Below are positions 1 to 11,172 of a stretch of 64,000 nucleotides of DNA, piece by piece. Location: contig OZ231126.1 of the NCBI GenBank assembly GCA_965153355.1, positions 103,354,001-103,418,000 of the forward strand. The letters run 5' to 3'. The stretch comes from Flaccisagitta enflata. Lineage: Eukaryota; Chaetognatha; Sagittoidea; Aphragmophora. Made by a program: the position numbers and the translations under genes. Each line of letters starts with the position of its first letter. Positions within the stretch are counted from its first letter, which is position 1. Under the pieces are notes generated by a model. That model was given only the letters and a program-made list of their open reading frames with translations, had not been told where the DNA came from and did no database searches.

Positions 1-126
1 TCGGTCATCAGATAGGTACAATGACGTCATCGCTTCCTCACGCACTACCTTATTTAGCCTCGATCCGAAATTCTGAGTGGTGAGATTAAGAGCTTTTGTC
101 AGGTTTCCCAAAGATTCTGATCCCTT

Positions 127-348
127 TTGGTCATTTGCTCGATATCTTCCCATCAAACGCTCAGGAACATTAAAGCCAATATCAACCTGAATCAGAATCG
201 TGCCAAGTCCCTTAATGCCCAGAGCATTTTCTCTTGTTTCAAACATCTTGCATGGTACCGTTTTGAGGAGCAAATCGTCACAAAACGTAACGCAAATCCA
301 ACTCCACAAAATCAAAAAACGCGTCAGGGTCTGCAAACCAAAAAATAA
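127..348 (+). CDS. Possible 3' end of an unidentified gene
   Basis: An open frame of about 73 codons ends at a TAA at 346-348. It has no good ATG and would have to be a last exon or a partial gene entering from outside the window. Composition (Asn, Lys and Gln scattered, no low complexity) is compatible with coding sequence, but no domain is recognised and another frame is open just upstream. It may equally be a chance ORF. The following 335 bases up to the next gene show nothing recognisable. Confidence 0.2.
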   Translation: MVICSISSHQTLRNIKANINLNQNRAKSLNAQSIFSCFKHLAWYRFEEQIVTKRNANPTPQNQKTRQGLQTKK

Positions 349-683
349 ATAAAAAAAAATCGACATTCCCTTTAATTTTTCCTAAACCTTGCGGTTTTCT
401 TGACATAAAAAATCGTCGTTTTGCACTCCTTTAGACATACAAAATAAGCTACATTTGCGTGCTTTTAATACTATTCTGGTCTCCTACCAGTGCTGATATC
501 AAAAACACAGAAAAGAATAGTGATTTCAAATTTCAAATCCTCACTTACAACTTCCATACTACGTCTCAGTCTTTATGCTAGACTTAACGGTCTTATGTCC
601 AGTTGTTCTTTTCTTAAATGCAAGCTTAAGATGTAAGCAATAAGGTGATTTTATTCTCTAAATTTCACGTTAAAATCTAGAAC

Positions 684-1940
684 ATGTCAATCGAACAACA
701 GCTCGAAGAGCGTTTGGGCATGATGCCCCAAAACTCAACCTCGGCGCCGGACGTGATCATTCCCGGCGTCGACGGCAACGACAACAACAACATCAACAGT
801 GACATTTACGATGTCCAAGAGGACTACAGCCTCCCAACGCCTGCCTCGACTCTCGCCAGCGCCATTGTCTGCCCTTCCTTCAATGGTGCCTCTTATGCAC
901 AAGGCATGGCAACGATGGTTGGCCTCTACGGCTGTTATCATTTAGGTATCTAAAAACAGTATTTTTTGTTTCAAAACATTCAAAACAAAAGACAAGAAAA
1001 GATAAGGAATTCTCAACCAAAGTTTTCAAGTTTTCAAGACAAGAAAAGATAGGGAATTCTCAACCAACGTTTTCAAAGAAAGATAAATGAAAGAAAACCT
1101 CGTTTTTCTCAGCTGATTATCTCTTGCGACGCAACGGCATTGATCCGTTGGCTTGGTGGCGTCGCCTGGTCAACAACAACAACAACAGCATCGATCAACA
1201 GTCAGCCACCGGCGTTGATGACGACGACAAGGACAAACGACAACGACGATGACGGCGACGATGATGATATCGCAACTCCCGTGAACGAGGAGGAGGAGGA
1301 GAGTGAGGTTGAGGTGGTTGTTGAGTCCCACAACGACAACAACAACAACACTATCAACAACAGCGCCATCTCCATGGATGAGGAGCGCCTCAACAACTCC
1401 TTCCGAATCGTGGAGGAAGCCCTCGCGTCGGCTTTGTCTCGTCAGTCTGTCCGTCGGTCAGTTGACAACATAAACAATAAAAACAACAAAATCAGCAAAC
1501 TTCCTTCGCCCTCATCCTACAGTCTCGATGATGAGCCTGATACGAGCGAACTAATACGCAGATTTCTTGCTAGTAGGGATGCTGGCGAAGATGATGATGA
1601 TGATGATTATGATGACGACGACGATCGCCGCTCACGGCCCAAAATATTTTGGCGGTCACCGACTTTTCCCGACCTGCCGTCGGCCACCGGGCACGCCAGT
1701 CGTGTGGTGGATGAGGAAGGGAAGGAGGAGAGTCGGACCTCCGTGGGGCGGCCTTCATCCTTGATGGAGGAGGAGGAGGAGATTCGTCTGACGAATCAGT
1801 CCGACGTGGTCAGCGACGTTGATGACGATGACGACGACGACAACAACGACAGCTTCAACACGGCCCTAACGCCGTCGGTCCATTCTCTCTCTCTCTCTCA
1901 AGAGTATCTCTCTCTCTCATCTCCTGACAGCGCGGTCTAG
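684..1940 (+). CDS. Spliced acidic low-complexity protein, frame offset in exon 2
   Basis: Exon 1 (684-945) starts at an ATG and encodes about 87 residues ending in a Gly/Tyr/Cys-rich stretch. A donor GTATCT at 946 and an acceptor TTTTTCTCAG at 1111-1112 define a 167-bp intron. Exon 2 opens with a Trp/Arg-containing segment (DYLLRRNGIDPLAWWRR) and runs into Asn, Asp and Glu runs. In the phase set by the splice it meets a TGA within a GAC/GAT run near 1245. The frame one base over stays open to the TAG at 1938-1940 with long Asp/Glu runs, so a one-base slip near 1230-1245 is likely. No family is recognised. The gene lies outside the inverted repeats of the large element but resembles its acidic genes in style. 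It may be host, or a remnant of another element. Confidence 0.5.
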
Positions 1941-2459
1941 GGTAGGTAATTGATAACAAAGACAGCACTTTTGAGGCTTTGAAGGGAAAGGCAAGACAGA
2001 TACAAAGAAAGATCATAACTAGAGAATTCTTTTCTTTTCTTCTCCTTCCAGACGAACGTTTCTTCAGCATCATCCAGTTTTCGTATTTAAGTATTTTAGT
2101 ATGTTTTAGTTAGATTATTTATAATTTTGTTGTTATCTTATATATTTATTGTTGCTCTGTTGTTTATCTTATTTATTTTCCAGTATATTACTGTGTCTTT
2201 GTTGTTTTTTATTCTCTGTCTCATTTCTATGTTACCAAACATAGCTATTGACTAAATTTCTTTATCTTATTTTATCTATGAGACTAAATACTATAAGATA
2301 GTTGTAAGATAGACGAGGATAGACAGATGAGATTGTTTCAAACCCTTCGAATTTGCTAGGCGAGTGGCGGGTTCAGGTAAAAGTTAATTAGGATCAAAGA
2401 GCCTTTCATCCAACAACCTCATTTTCACTGACAACACCATTTTAGCGGGATTTCCCTCA
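1941..2459. other. Intergenic, AT-rich, no gene seen
   Basis: About 500 bases of T-rich sequence between two spliced genes. No ORF with coding character, RNA gene or repeat family was recognised, except the promoter at its right edge. Confidence 0.5.
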
Positions 2460-2460
2460 A

Positions 2461-2468
2461 TATAAAAG
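2461..2468 (+). promoter_or_regulatory. TATA box of the 2560 gene
   Basis: TATAAAAG lies 99 bases before the ATG at 2560. Transcription would begin around 2490, leaving a leader of about 70 bases. It is one of the clearest promoter motifs in the window. Confidence 0.6.
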
Positions 2469-2559
2469 AGGGCGGAGAGTTCACAGACATAACAGTCTCA
2501 TCAAAGTCCCACATCACAAGTCCCACGCCTAGAAGTCTGCGTCAACGAAGAAATTGAAG

Positions 2560-2765
2560 ATGAACAACAACGCCAACAACAACCTGCCTCTGTGGGATCC
2601 TTCAACTGCATATCAGCAGGTTAGTGCAAATAATTTAGTTGCTCTATGTTATGATATTAAGTATCATTATGTTCTTCATAAACTATCTTCAATGATTTTT
2701 TTCTCTTTATTTCTCATTCTGTTTTATATTCTATATATATGCATATACATATACATACATATATA

Positions 2766-2819
<54 letters not shown>

Positions 2820-4490
2820 CCAAGTATATAATTATGTCTTTTAAACTTTATATCTTTATAGTTTTGTACTATTATGTCAAGCAGTTTAAATAACTTAAAT
2901 AGTAAGACATTTTTCTTTCTTCTATTTTTCGGTTGGTTCAGAACCTGCAGCTGATTCACATGACTAATTTAAACGTGAATCAGTCGCAGGAATGGACAAT
3001 CCGATCTAATCAAGCCTGCATAGACAGGCATGGGTATCTTGCTAGTCAGCAGAATTTCCTCGAGGAGGTATAAACAAATTTCTCATTTTTTTGTTCTGTT
3101 TTTATTTTTACTAATCTTGCATTGTTTTGTTTTGTGTGTTTTCTTACTAATCATGAATTGTTTTGTTTTGTCTGTTTTCTCACTAATCATGCATTGTTTT
3201 GTTTGCTGTTTTATTCTTGTTTTTTATTGAATTTGCTTTTGTCTTTTATTTATTATTTATTCTACTATCCCCCCAAAAAGAGAAACAACAAATTCAAATT
3301 TTTGTTCAAAATTCCTTTTAACAGCTCCAGAGGCGCCATGTGGACGAGTATTCCAACGCGGCCGCTGTAGCTCGTCAGAGCTCCCTCACCACATTGACAA
3401 TGGCCCAGCGCTTTCTTGGGTTATAGGTTTAACCTTCCGCCTCCTGGATTCAGCTCCATACCACCTCCGGCCTCTCCATCAGCTACAGGTGAATTTAAGT
3501 TATTTCAAATTTACATGTCTACATATTTTGAAGACAAAGACCCTCATTTGCATAAATGAGAATATGCCTTCATTCTGATGTGTTTACAATTGCATGATCG
3601 AAATTTGTCCTCCTGTTTGTTTATATCTTGTTTTATTTTTAAGCTTTTTATAGAACAAATAACGTGATTTGAAGTGTTCATTAAAATGGTTTTTCTATCA
3701 TTGATTGCAGCCTTGTTTGTGTGTTGTGCATTAACTTATAAAGTTTATTTATACTATTACTTTACGCTCTCGGTGAGGTGAGCATCATTTTAGTGACATA
3801 GCCCATTTTAAAGTGTTTACATTGAATTCCCTCATTTGCATAAATGAGAGTTTGTTTCTGTGTCCAGTTGCTTGTATTTCTGTGTTTCTGTTTTTGTGTT
3901 CATAATGATGCGGTGAGGTGAGCATATAAACATAAATTCTTTTGTTTTTAAGTGCGTCCTTGCACTTCTATAAGAGGTCATGTCCGTCGGTTGGTTGGTT
4001 GGTTGGTCGGTTGGTTGATCACGCAAACATTTGAAATGCGCAAAACGGCTGATTTTGACAAATTTCTTCATCCTTTTCATGTTTCCAAACATTGTTCTTC
4101 ATTCATTCATTCATTCATTCATTCATTCCCTCATCAAAAACGCTTTTTCACAAATTCTTAATCAAGCGTGGCGCACTTATTGGCTTTACTTGGTCTTGTT
4201 AAGTTACTAATGCATATTTTTCATTTTAAGGTTCTCACACGCGGGATGAAGGCGGCGATGACGACGACTATGACAACGACGACGACGTCGACATCGACAT
4301 CGGAGAAAACGACACTGACGAGCGCCGCAGAAGCACTTCAACGATCTTTGTGTCAGACTCGGAAATGAGTCACGACAGTGATGACCCCATGATCACCGCG
4401 CTCCGAATGTGGAAGCGTTCTGAAGAAGAAGAACGCAACCAAAACAACAAGAACAAAGACAACAACGACGACGGCAACAATGACGACTAG
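2560..4490 (+). CDS. Small spliced gene with acidic C-terminal exon; one-base break
   Basis: Three exons join in phase: 2560-2619, 2942-3067 and 3325-3426, with GT-AG junctions. They give a 95-residue, Asn/Gln-rich protein ending at a TAG at 3424-3426. One base over, exon 3 continues as a Pro-rich stretch to a donor at 3489. It then joins an acceptor at 4229-4230 and an Asp-rich exon 4231-4490 that ends in TAG. A GGG at 3418-3420 is where the frame changes, so the 95-residue form is probably a broken version of a longer acidic protein. AATAAA follows near 4676. Introns carry an (AT)n run (2767-2816) and a copy of a dispersed GGTT-rich repeat (about 3955-4025). No family is recognised. Confidence 0.55.
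2767..2816. repeat. (AT)n microsatellite
   Basis: About 50 bases of alternating AT inside an intron. Confidence 0.9.
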
Positions 4491-5124
4491 CACTAAAAAC
4501 AAAAAGATTCTCTCAAACTCAATCGCTACCAACTGGAGGCTTCTCTTTTAGGCAATCAAATTGTCATATGTAAAACCTGTGTATCTATTGCAACAGCACC
4601 CTTGGTTTTTAACAATGTTATTTTTCGTAACATAATTCGTTACATTGTTATTGTTAAAATTCATCACTGTTTTAACAATAAAAAAAAAACGAAATTTGAT
4701 GTGTAAAATTAAAACTTGTCTTTTTCTTTAATTGTACAACCAAAAACAACGTCAAAATGACATGTTAATAATATTTCAAATAGCATGAACCTTGTAATAG
4801 CTAGACAAAAAGCGTGACTAAAACTCATGACTTTAATGAAAAAAGAATTTTTAGTTGAGGCCTAACGCTGATGTTTGAGAATGTATAATTTCAAAGAAGA
4901 AAAATTTCATTGGTGAGGTTTACAATGTTGATGCTTGAAACACAAGACTGAATTCCTATGCCTGAATACAGTTAGCTTACCGATCATTTAGTCTGCTTGA
5001 GACATATTTACAGATAGAAAATTTTCCGTTGGCAAATTCTAAATTGGATACATTCTAGTTCATAAGAACATCCAAGCTTGAAAGTGCTCCAAAATTAAGA
5101 ACATCATAGTTATTTTATTAGTAG
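4491..5124. other. Intergenic flank up to the large element
   Basis: AT-rich sequence with a poly(A) signal near 4676 and no convincing ORF. It ends at the target-site duplication CTATC (5125-5129). Confidence 0.5.
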
Positions 5125-5129
5125 CTATC
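5125..5129. repeat. Left target-site duplication CTATC
   Basis: CTATC directly precedes the left terminal inverted repeat. The same five bases directly follow the right one at 52030-52034. The next base outward differs on each side, so the duplication is 5 bp. Confidence 0.7.
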
Positions 5130-5455
5130 AGTAGTAAGGATTATTTTCACATTCTGCATTTATCCTATAGCGGTCAAACTCATGAGGCTGTGAAAACGTG
5201 GAGAAATACCCTCTACTATTACCATTTCCTAACAAAGAAATAACTACGAGCTAGCTAAAGATGACCGCTCCTGCCCAAAGTCTCCTGCCCATCATCTAGT
5301 GGTCAAGCCTTTTGCAAGGCCAATAAGGAGGAGGAGGAGGAGCTCCGGCCAATTTGCTAAAGTAGGAAACGCGCAACGAGTTGCAGAGGATTTGCAGAAT
5401 GGTAGAATTTGTAAGCCTCAAAATCTCTACTCGAGTTGAACCTCGAGAGAGAAAG
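5130..5455 (+). repeat. Left terminal inverted repeat
   Basis: By eye it matches the reverse complement of 51705-52029 with a single substitution over about 318 bp; the match fades at an AGAG-rich stretch. It contains CTCCTGCCC motifs, a (GGA)n run and an AGCTAGCT palindrome. Near-identity suggests recent insertion or gene conversion. Confidence 0.9.
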
Positions 5456-5545
5456 ACGAGGAGCCTCAGAACTTTCGATCGATCGAAGATTTTCAGTCGA
5501 GGATTTTCTACTTTTAGGGAGGGAGGGAGGGAGGGAGGGTAGAAA

Positions 5546-5925
5546 GAAGGGATTTGAATGAAAGAATGAACGGCAGAAACCTGGGTGAAATACTGTCTAC
5601 AATTACCTTTTCTAGTTTGTCTCCTGAAAGAGTAGGTAGGATATTTGGGATGAATGAATAGAAAAGGTAGAAGTAGGTGTATTATAGTGGGGGGCAAGAT
5701 TGTTTAGATAAAAAGAAACGTGTTATACAAAGAAAGAAAGAAAGAAAGAAGAAGGGATTTCAATGAAAGAATGAACGGCAGAAACCTGGGTGAAATACTG
5801 TCTACAATTACCTTTTCGAGTTTGTCTCCTGAAAGAGTAGGTAGGATATTTGGGATGAATGAATAGAAAAGGTAGAAGTAGGTGTATTATAGTGGGGGCA
5901 AGATTGTTTAGAAAAGAAACGTGTA
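5546..5925. repeat. Subterminal direct repeats (~185 bp x2 plus a decayed third)
   Basis: The blocks at about 5546-5730 and 5750-5925 are near-identical. Each holds a GAAATACTGTCTACAATTACC core resembling GAAATACCCTCTACTATTACC inside the TIR. A third, diverged core lies near 6009-6040. They are separated by GAAA runs. Similar iterated subterminal motifs can be replication or transposition signals; that role is inference. Confidence 0.8.
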
Positions 5926-5945
5926 ACAAAGACAGAAAGAAAGAA

Positions 5946-6742
5946 AGAAGAAAGAGAGAGTGAAAGAAAGAAGGGAAAGAACAAAGGGGATTATGAAACG
6001 CTCAAATCCACGGGAAATACCTTCTACATTTACGTTTTTGTCTCATATTAAACAGAGATGGACCCAATTTTATAAAGAAGAAGAAGAAACGTGAAGAGAG
6101 AAGGTAGATCCAGATTTTGGTAAGTAGAAATGGTGAATGTGAATGATGGTGCATATGGATGGAGGAAGGGGATGAGGAGTGGATGTATGTGCGCGTAAAA
6201 GAGTTTGAACCAATTATTTTGATGGTGGACCTAAGTACTCGACGTTTCTTTGTCTAAAATAATTGGCCAATGCAACAAATGACGGAAGTATTTGTTATAT
6301 CTATTTGAGCTTGATAGTCGGCAATTAAGGAGAAAGAGAGCGAGAAAGAGATGGAGAGAGAGAAAAAGAAGAGAGGAGAGACACATAGATACCTAGCCCT
6401 ACACATAGATGCGCGTGGGGCAGTACTATTTGAGGTTATTACACTATTTCTTGTAGGAACAGTTGGGATGAAAAAAAAAAGTACAAAAATTAGGAAAAAA
6501 ATGAGGTATGAAAGACCGACGGACGGACGGACAAACCGACGGACGGACCAACGGACCGACGGGTGTAACAACGGACCGACGGATGGACCGACAAAGCAGG
6601 TTGCACGCGACTAAAAAAATACGAGTGAAAAAAAAAATCAGAAAAAAAAAATTGCGATCGAAGATCGAACGAAAACAGAATAGATTTTACACATATGAGA
6701 TTTTGATAGTCAGTCCAAAATATTATAATTTTTTTCTGTAAA

Positions 6743-6774
<32 letters not shown>

Positions 6775-7539
6775 AATATGGTTGGAATTTGTCATTTTTG
6801 TCTTTAAATGAAAAATATAAAAATTAAAAAAAAAAATACCTAAAATTTTTTATTTTTTTTTTTTTTTAACTCCTATCGATATCGATTTTCACGGATGAGT
6901 TTAAAAACTGGATCGAAAGGCGAGAGGCGAAAAAAAAAAGCCAAACTATGGTCATTTCAGAGAAAAATAAAAACAGTTTTATGGTGAGAACATTTTGGTG
7001 AAAAAAATAATAGGTGAGAACAAAAAGGTGATGATTAGAGTCGGCTTCATCTCCGAGTGCAAAAAAAAATTGCCCTTATATTTGCATCTCACTTACGCAT
7101 TAGGCGGGAAATTGAATAAGTATTAGGCGGGAAAGAATGGTTCCCCCCTTCCCCCATCCCACCGCTCTTTGTGTGGTACCCTTTGTCTTGATGTTTTGTT
7201 GCCCATTTAGCGAGTATGAATTTTGGGGTGAAGGAATTAAACCCCGCTGAGTCTTGAGTCACAGTCCAACTTAAAGAAACCGGGAAAAAAAGTTGATAAG
7301 GAATAAAAAGGCCAACGAAAGGAAAAGTATGAATAAATAGGGATGCCAAAAGACCGATTGAAAATGTCTGATGCGTGTTTTGCTTATCTAGGAGTATGCT
7401 AGGCCAAGTTTTTCTGTTTGAGAAATGCTGTTATTTAGCGTCCACCCTCCTTGGATCTAACTAGCTAAAGACTTTGAAAAAAAAAAAACATTGAGAAAAA
7501 AAAAAAACAAAACAAAAAGAATCCAGCAAAAAAATAAGA
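5946..7539. other. Subterminal region without a recognised gene
   Basis: It contains purine-rich runs, a copy of the dispersed (GGAC)n repeat family (about 6505-6615, ending in GCACGCGACT), homopolymer A and T stretches and no credible protein frame. The last 100 bases act as leader for the 7540 gene. Confidence 0.5.
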
Positions 7540-8701
7540 ATGGGAGAATTTGATATCATTAGGGTTGAAAACCCCAAGGCGCGGAGTGAGCCACCAAACG
7601 TAGAAGGTGTGACAGAAGCTCCAACTCAATCTGTGGTTTTTACTGCCCCAAAGGAGACGCTGGAACCGGAAGTGGATTTTACGTCACAAACGAATGGCGT
7701 TGAACGAAAAACGAGCGTCATTTTTACACCCTCGTCCAAGTCGGTTACGTCACAACCGCGCACTTTTGCGCCATCCACGGGTGCCGCCGTTGAAGTCCAC
7801 ATCCAGGAAGCGGTCGTCGACTTTGGGAAATCCATGATAAACGACCCTGGAGTCGCGATTGGAAATGAAACCAGGCGGCAATTCATTGAAACAGGTGAGC
7901 TTGGTGTCACATTCATTTATGACCCTTTGTGCATTTGTCGGTCCGTCCATTTAGGCCATATGTCTGTCGGTCCTTATGTGAATCTATACCCTATTAAAGG
8001 TCAAACGTTCAATGTAAGCGCCGCTGGCATTGCGGTCAACATTTCCGAGTTCAACTTTGTTTTGCTGCTGTTGTTGGTCGGATTGGTGGTGGTTCTTATA
8101 GCAGCGACCTTCCAAGCTCGCAAGGACATATTGGAAAGGATGGGTAAGTCGATTGAAAGCATTTGATTATAGTTAGTTTCTTTATAATGATAAAGCAGGG
8201 ATGCGGAAGCGGTAAATCGTTTATGCATCCCTTCCACTTATTGTAGAATCACTTTTGCTTATGAACGCATCTCTATTAAATAGGACTCTCCATTCGGCAA
8301 ATGAGGGAGGCGTTGTTGCGGCTGCAAGGCGTAGATGTTACCCTCTCTGTCCTCAACGATGTCCTAAACGATATTCAAACGCTTTTGACCCAAAACGGCG
8401 CCGATTTGGATGGCGCCCAGGCGCCTTTGGATGGGGTACAAGTTATCGGCGCAAACGAGGACATTCCAGAGGAACTCAGTAAGTTTATATCTGTCGGTCG
8501 GTCGGTCGGTCGGTCGGTTTGGGTCTAAGGATGGTTTTAGGGTCGGTCGGTCGGTCGGTTGGGTTTTAGGATTGGTTTAAGGTCCGGTTTTGGGGTTGGT
8601 TTTATGGTTGGTCGGGTTGGTCGGTGGTCGGTTGGTAACCGCCAATTTTGCCTTGTTTCTCATTTTTAGAACCTAAAGCAGAGCGACTCAAACAGACATG
8701 A
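7540..8701 (+). CDS. Four-exon single-pass membrane protein, 241 aa
   Basis: Exons 7540-7894, 8000-8143, 8284-8478 and 8670-8701 all have GT-AG junctions and join without a frame break into 241 codons plus TGA. The N-terminal ~130 residues are Thr/Ser/Pro-rich with no signal peptide. Two Asn-X-Ser/Thr sites (NVS, NIS) sit just before a strong membrane segment (NFVLLLLLVGLVVVLIAATF). A C-terminal helical, coiled-coil-like tail follows. The topology fits a tail-inside, type III-like protein. The stop overlaps the start of the next ORF as ATGA, a compact viral-style arrangement. Intron 3 carries a (GGTC)n repeat. No family is recognised; a virion or envelope-associated role is only inferred from context. 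Confidence 0.75.
8490..8660. repeat. (GGTC)n / (GGTT)n dispersed repeat in an intron
   Basis: Runs of GGTC and GGTT units separated by GGGTTTTAGG motifs fill the third intron of the membrane-protein gene. Similar blocks occur at 3985-4020, 16908-17110 and 30760-30790. Confidence 0.75.
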
Positions 8702-9075
8702 AATTTTCACGGTTCGGAGTGAAGAGGACGAGGCCATATATTGAGCATGGCTTCAATTTGCCGTGGACGAGACGACGAGCCAAGGAAGAATGCCTTGGTG
8801 ATTGTGGGGTTGGATGTGGGGGGTCACACGGGGGCTACATGGCCCCTGAAGTAGCACCTGCGCGTGACGAAGAAGGGAGATTTGTGGGCCCCCCCGTGAG
8901 GCCTCCGGGGTATGAAGAGGAAGTGGACCTCGGCGTCGCGAATTTCCCTCCTCCTCCTCCCGTACATGGCGCTGCCCTGCCCATCCACTACGTGGCTGGG
9001 GCACGCCCGAAAATTAGGATTGGTTTGCCCCCATTGCCCGAGTTGAGGGGGGACACATCCTCTGATTCTGATTGA
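8698..9075 (+). CDS. PPxY-containing small basic/Pro-rich protein, 125 aa
   Basis: The ATG at 8698-8700 overlaps the TGA (8699-8701) of the spliced upstream gene. The protein has a basic N-terminus (residues 1-30, many Arg and Lys) and a Cys/Gly cluster at about 33-45. A PPGY motif at about 70-73 is followed by an acidic patch, then a Pro-rich stretch and a Ser/Asp tail. PPxY motifs bind WW-domain ubiquitin ligases and act as late or entry motifs in adenovirus protein VI and retroviral Gag. That parallel is suggestive only. Translation would need re-initiation or an alternative transcript. Confidence 0.6.
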   Translation: MKFSRFGVKRTRPYIEHGFNLPWTRRRAKEECLGDCGVGCGGSHGGYMAPEVAPARDEEGRFVGPPVRPPGYEEEVDLGVANFPPPPPVHGAALPIHYVAGARPKIRIGLPPLPELRGDTSSDSD

Positions 9076-9163
9076 AAAAAAAAAAAACGATGTTTCTCCT
9101 CGATCACTGCAAATTTTAAGAGGAGATTTTTTTTTCCTGCTAAATTGGGTTGGTATCAAATAC

Positions 9164-9340
9164 AGTAGGACCCCGCCTCATTGGTTCCATTGAGATCCAA
9201 AATTTTTCACCTTTTTTCTATAATAATTTTTAAAAAGAGGTGAAATGACATTGAAAACTATTAATTGAGACATTAAAATGTTGACCGTTATTAAAGGGGA
9301 ACCGTTAAAAGCGGGGCTGTTATTGCGGGGTTCCACTGTA
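9164..9340. mobile_element. Tigger/pogo-like MITE
   Basis: The imperfect ends CAGTAGGACCCCGC and GCGGGGTTCCACTG face each other about 170 bp apart, flanked by TA on both sides. This matches pogo/Tigger terminal repeats and their TA duplications. There is no ORF inside. Confidence 0.6.
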
Positions 9341-9875
9341 GTTCATCGAGTACATTTGTGTATTGATGCATCTGGCGCAATGTCTGTTGAATCTGGTTGT
9401 TATATATCAACCATTTGTTTATTGAGGCGAATTGTTATGCATATGTTTTCCCCAAAAGTTATTCTATGTGTTTGTATGGTCATTCTTTGACCCTTTCTTC
9501 ATGTATTTCTTGACATTTTGAAAGTGTTTTATGACATAAATTGTCGTCTTACAACCTCATTCACCCATTGATATAATCCACAAAAAAAAAAAAAAAAAAC
9601 TCAAAAATCTTTATTATTATGGGGCGTTGCGTTAAGGAAAAGAGATAAAAGTTACATTCTTCCCTCAAAATTCACATTTACCCCTAGCCTGCTCTCGTTA
9701 GCGTCCGTTCCTGGTCAGTAGGTTGAGATAAAAAGCGATTAAGAATCGCAACAGGTTGTCTGAGTAAATGCTCTCAATGCTAGTCCATCGTGACGAAAAA
9801 AAAATATTTCAAAGAAGATTCCTCTTCATCGCCGTCCCTCCGAAGCCATCCGAAGCCATCCGAAGCCATCCAAAG
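9341..9875. other. Intergenic, no gene recognised
   Basis: AT-rich sequence with an A-run at 9582-9599. A short tandem CGAAGCCATC unit (about 9840-9870) lies just before the next start codon. Confidence 0.5.
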
Positions 9876-10280
9876 ATGCTGTCCCTCCGAAGATGGTGTG
9901 TCACCCTGGCCTTGATCCTTGTGGTCTTGGTGTGGGTGGCTCACAGCCCTGCCAATCGGGATGACCCCGATGCAAATGACCCGTGGCAAATCATCACGGT
10001 CAATCCAAACGGAACCGCGACCCCTGCCACAACCACAACGCCACAGAAGTCGCAAGATGACAATGGCGATGGCCTTGACTTTGTTTACAAAGTTATGGTG
10101 ATCATCATTTCATCTGTGATCTTAGTGGTGGTGGTGGTTTTGATGGTGGTCGCGATTTGGCGAGGATTGCCCATTGATTTGGAAAATGGGCCATTTGCCA
10201 TGGCATTGCAAATCCTCCATCGTCTCAGAGGATTTGTTGATGCCGTGCAGGAGAGGCGTGCAATTCGCAACCTCCGCTGA
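9876..10280 (+). CDS. Signal-peptide, single-pass membrane glycoprotein, 134 aa
   Basis: I start it at the ATG at 9876 rather than the upstream ATG because it gives a classic signal peptide: two Arg, then a Leu/Val-rich core, then AHSPA. A ~55-residue Thr/Pro/Asp-rich ectodomain follows with one NGT glycosylation site. Next comes a membrane segment rich in Ile and Val (VMVIIISSVILVVVVVLMVV) and a ~40-residue basic cytoplasmic tail. It is a single exon, intact, with no recognised family. It is one of several small membrane glycoproteins in this element, so a role in an envelope or in host membrane modulation is plausible but unproven. Confidence 0.7.
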   Translation: MLSLRRWCVTLALILVVLVWVAHSPANRDDPDANDPWQIITVNPNGTATPATTTTPQKSQDDNGDGLDFVYKVMVIIISSVILVVVVVLMVVAIWRGLPIDLENGPFAMALQILHRLRGFVDAVQERRAIRNLR

Positions 10281-10289
10281 ATTTTCAGC

Positions 10290-10366
10290 CCAAAATGTTT
10301 TAAAGGCCCTTTTCAGGGCCAACCATTACTCTAAAAAGAAAACCAAAACGCCCTTATAGGGCAGGG
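10290..10366 (+). other. Two GC-rich hairpins after the membrane-protein stop
   Basis: GGCCCTTTTCAGGGCC and GCCCTTATAGGGC lie 20-80 bases after the stop codon. They could be 3'-UTR structures or part of a small repeat. Confidence 0.4.
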
Positions 10367-10671
10367 TGCGCTGTTAAAGTGCAATACTGTATTACAAACC
10401 GATATTGGTTGCTTTTTGTTATGTTAGTTAGTGGCAGGAATTTGAATTAAGACAAAAGGGCCTCAGCTAGCTTAATCGTGTCGAGTTAAGAGTGTCGAGT
10501 TAAGATTCAAGAAAGAAAAACCAACCGATCAAAAGATTTCATTTCCAATTTCCGAGGCTGCGTGTGTGTGCATGCGAATTCGTGCATGTATCAAAGATGA
10601 TGCGTGCGATCGACGAAGGATTCGAAGATTCGAGGATGATGCGTGACAACGACGAAGGATTTGAGGATGTT

Positions 10672-10675
<4 letters not shown>

Positions 10676-10724
<49 letters not shown>

Positions 10725-10800
10725 TGAGGCGAGTGGGCGGGACAGAGAGGCAGAGAGAGAGAGCAAGAGAGGCGTTAAGAGAGAGTGAAGAAAGAGAGTG
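10676..10800. repeat. (GA)n microsatellite
   Basis: A pure then interrupted GA repeat between genes. Confidence 0.9.
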
Positions 10801-11172
10801 AAAGAGACAGAAAGAGTGATGATAAGAACAACGACAACGACAACGATATATAACCGTCTTAAATGCTCTATACCAGGGGGCGGGGGTTTCAGGAGACAAA
10901 GATAACTACATAGAAAATAGAAAGAAGTGAGGATGCACTCGTGAATGCGCGCGTTGGTTCGCGGAGCAGCTTTTTTTAAAAGTTTAATTATAAATACATA
11001 AACGATTGTGTTAGCTCTCATTTCACGCCAAAAACTGGAATCTGAAATGTGTTTTTTTTTTTTTCGCGTTGTGATTTTTAAAAATGAAAAATAAAAAAAA
11101 ATTTGTCATGATCCAAATGTCGACACAATGTTTTACGTTTTAAATGAATGCGTATATAATGTAAAATGATTT

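Noticed and set aside
6254-6741. ORFs over the (GGAC)n repeat (Thr-Asp-Gly or Pro-Ser-Val repeats)
   Set aside because: They follow the dispersed tetranucleotide array. Similar ORFs appear at every copy of the repeat.
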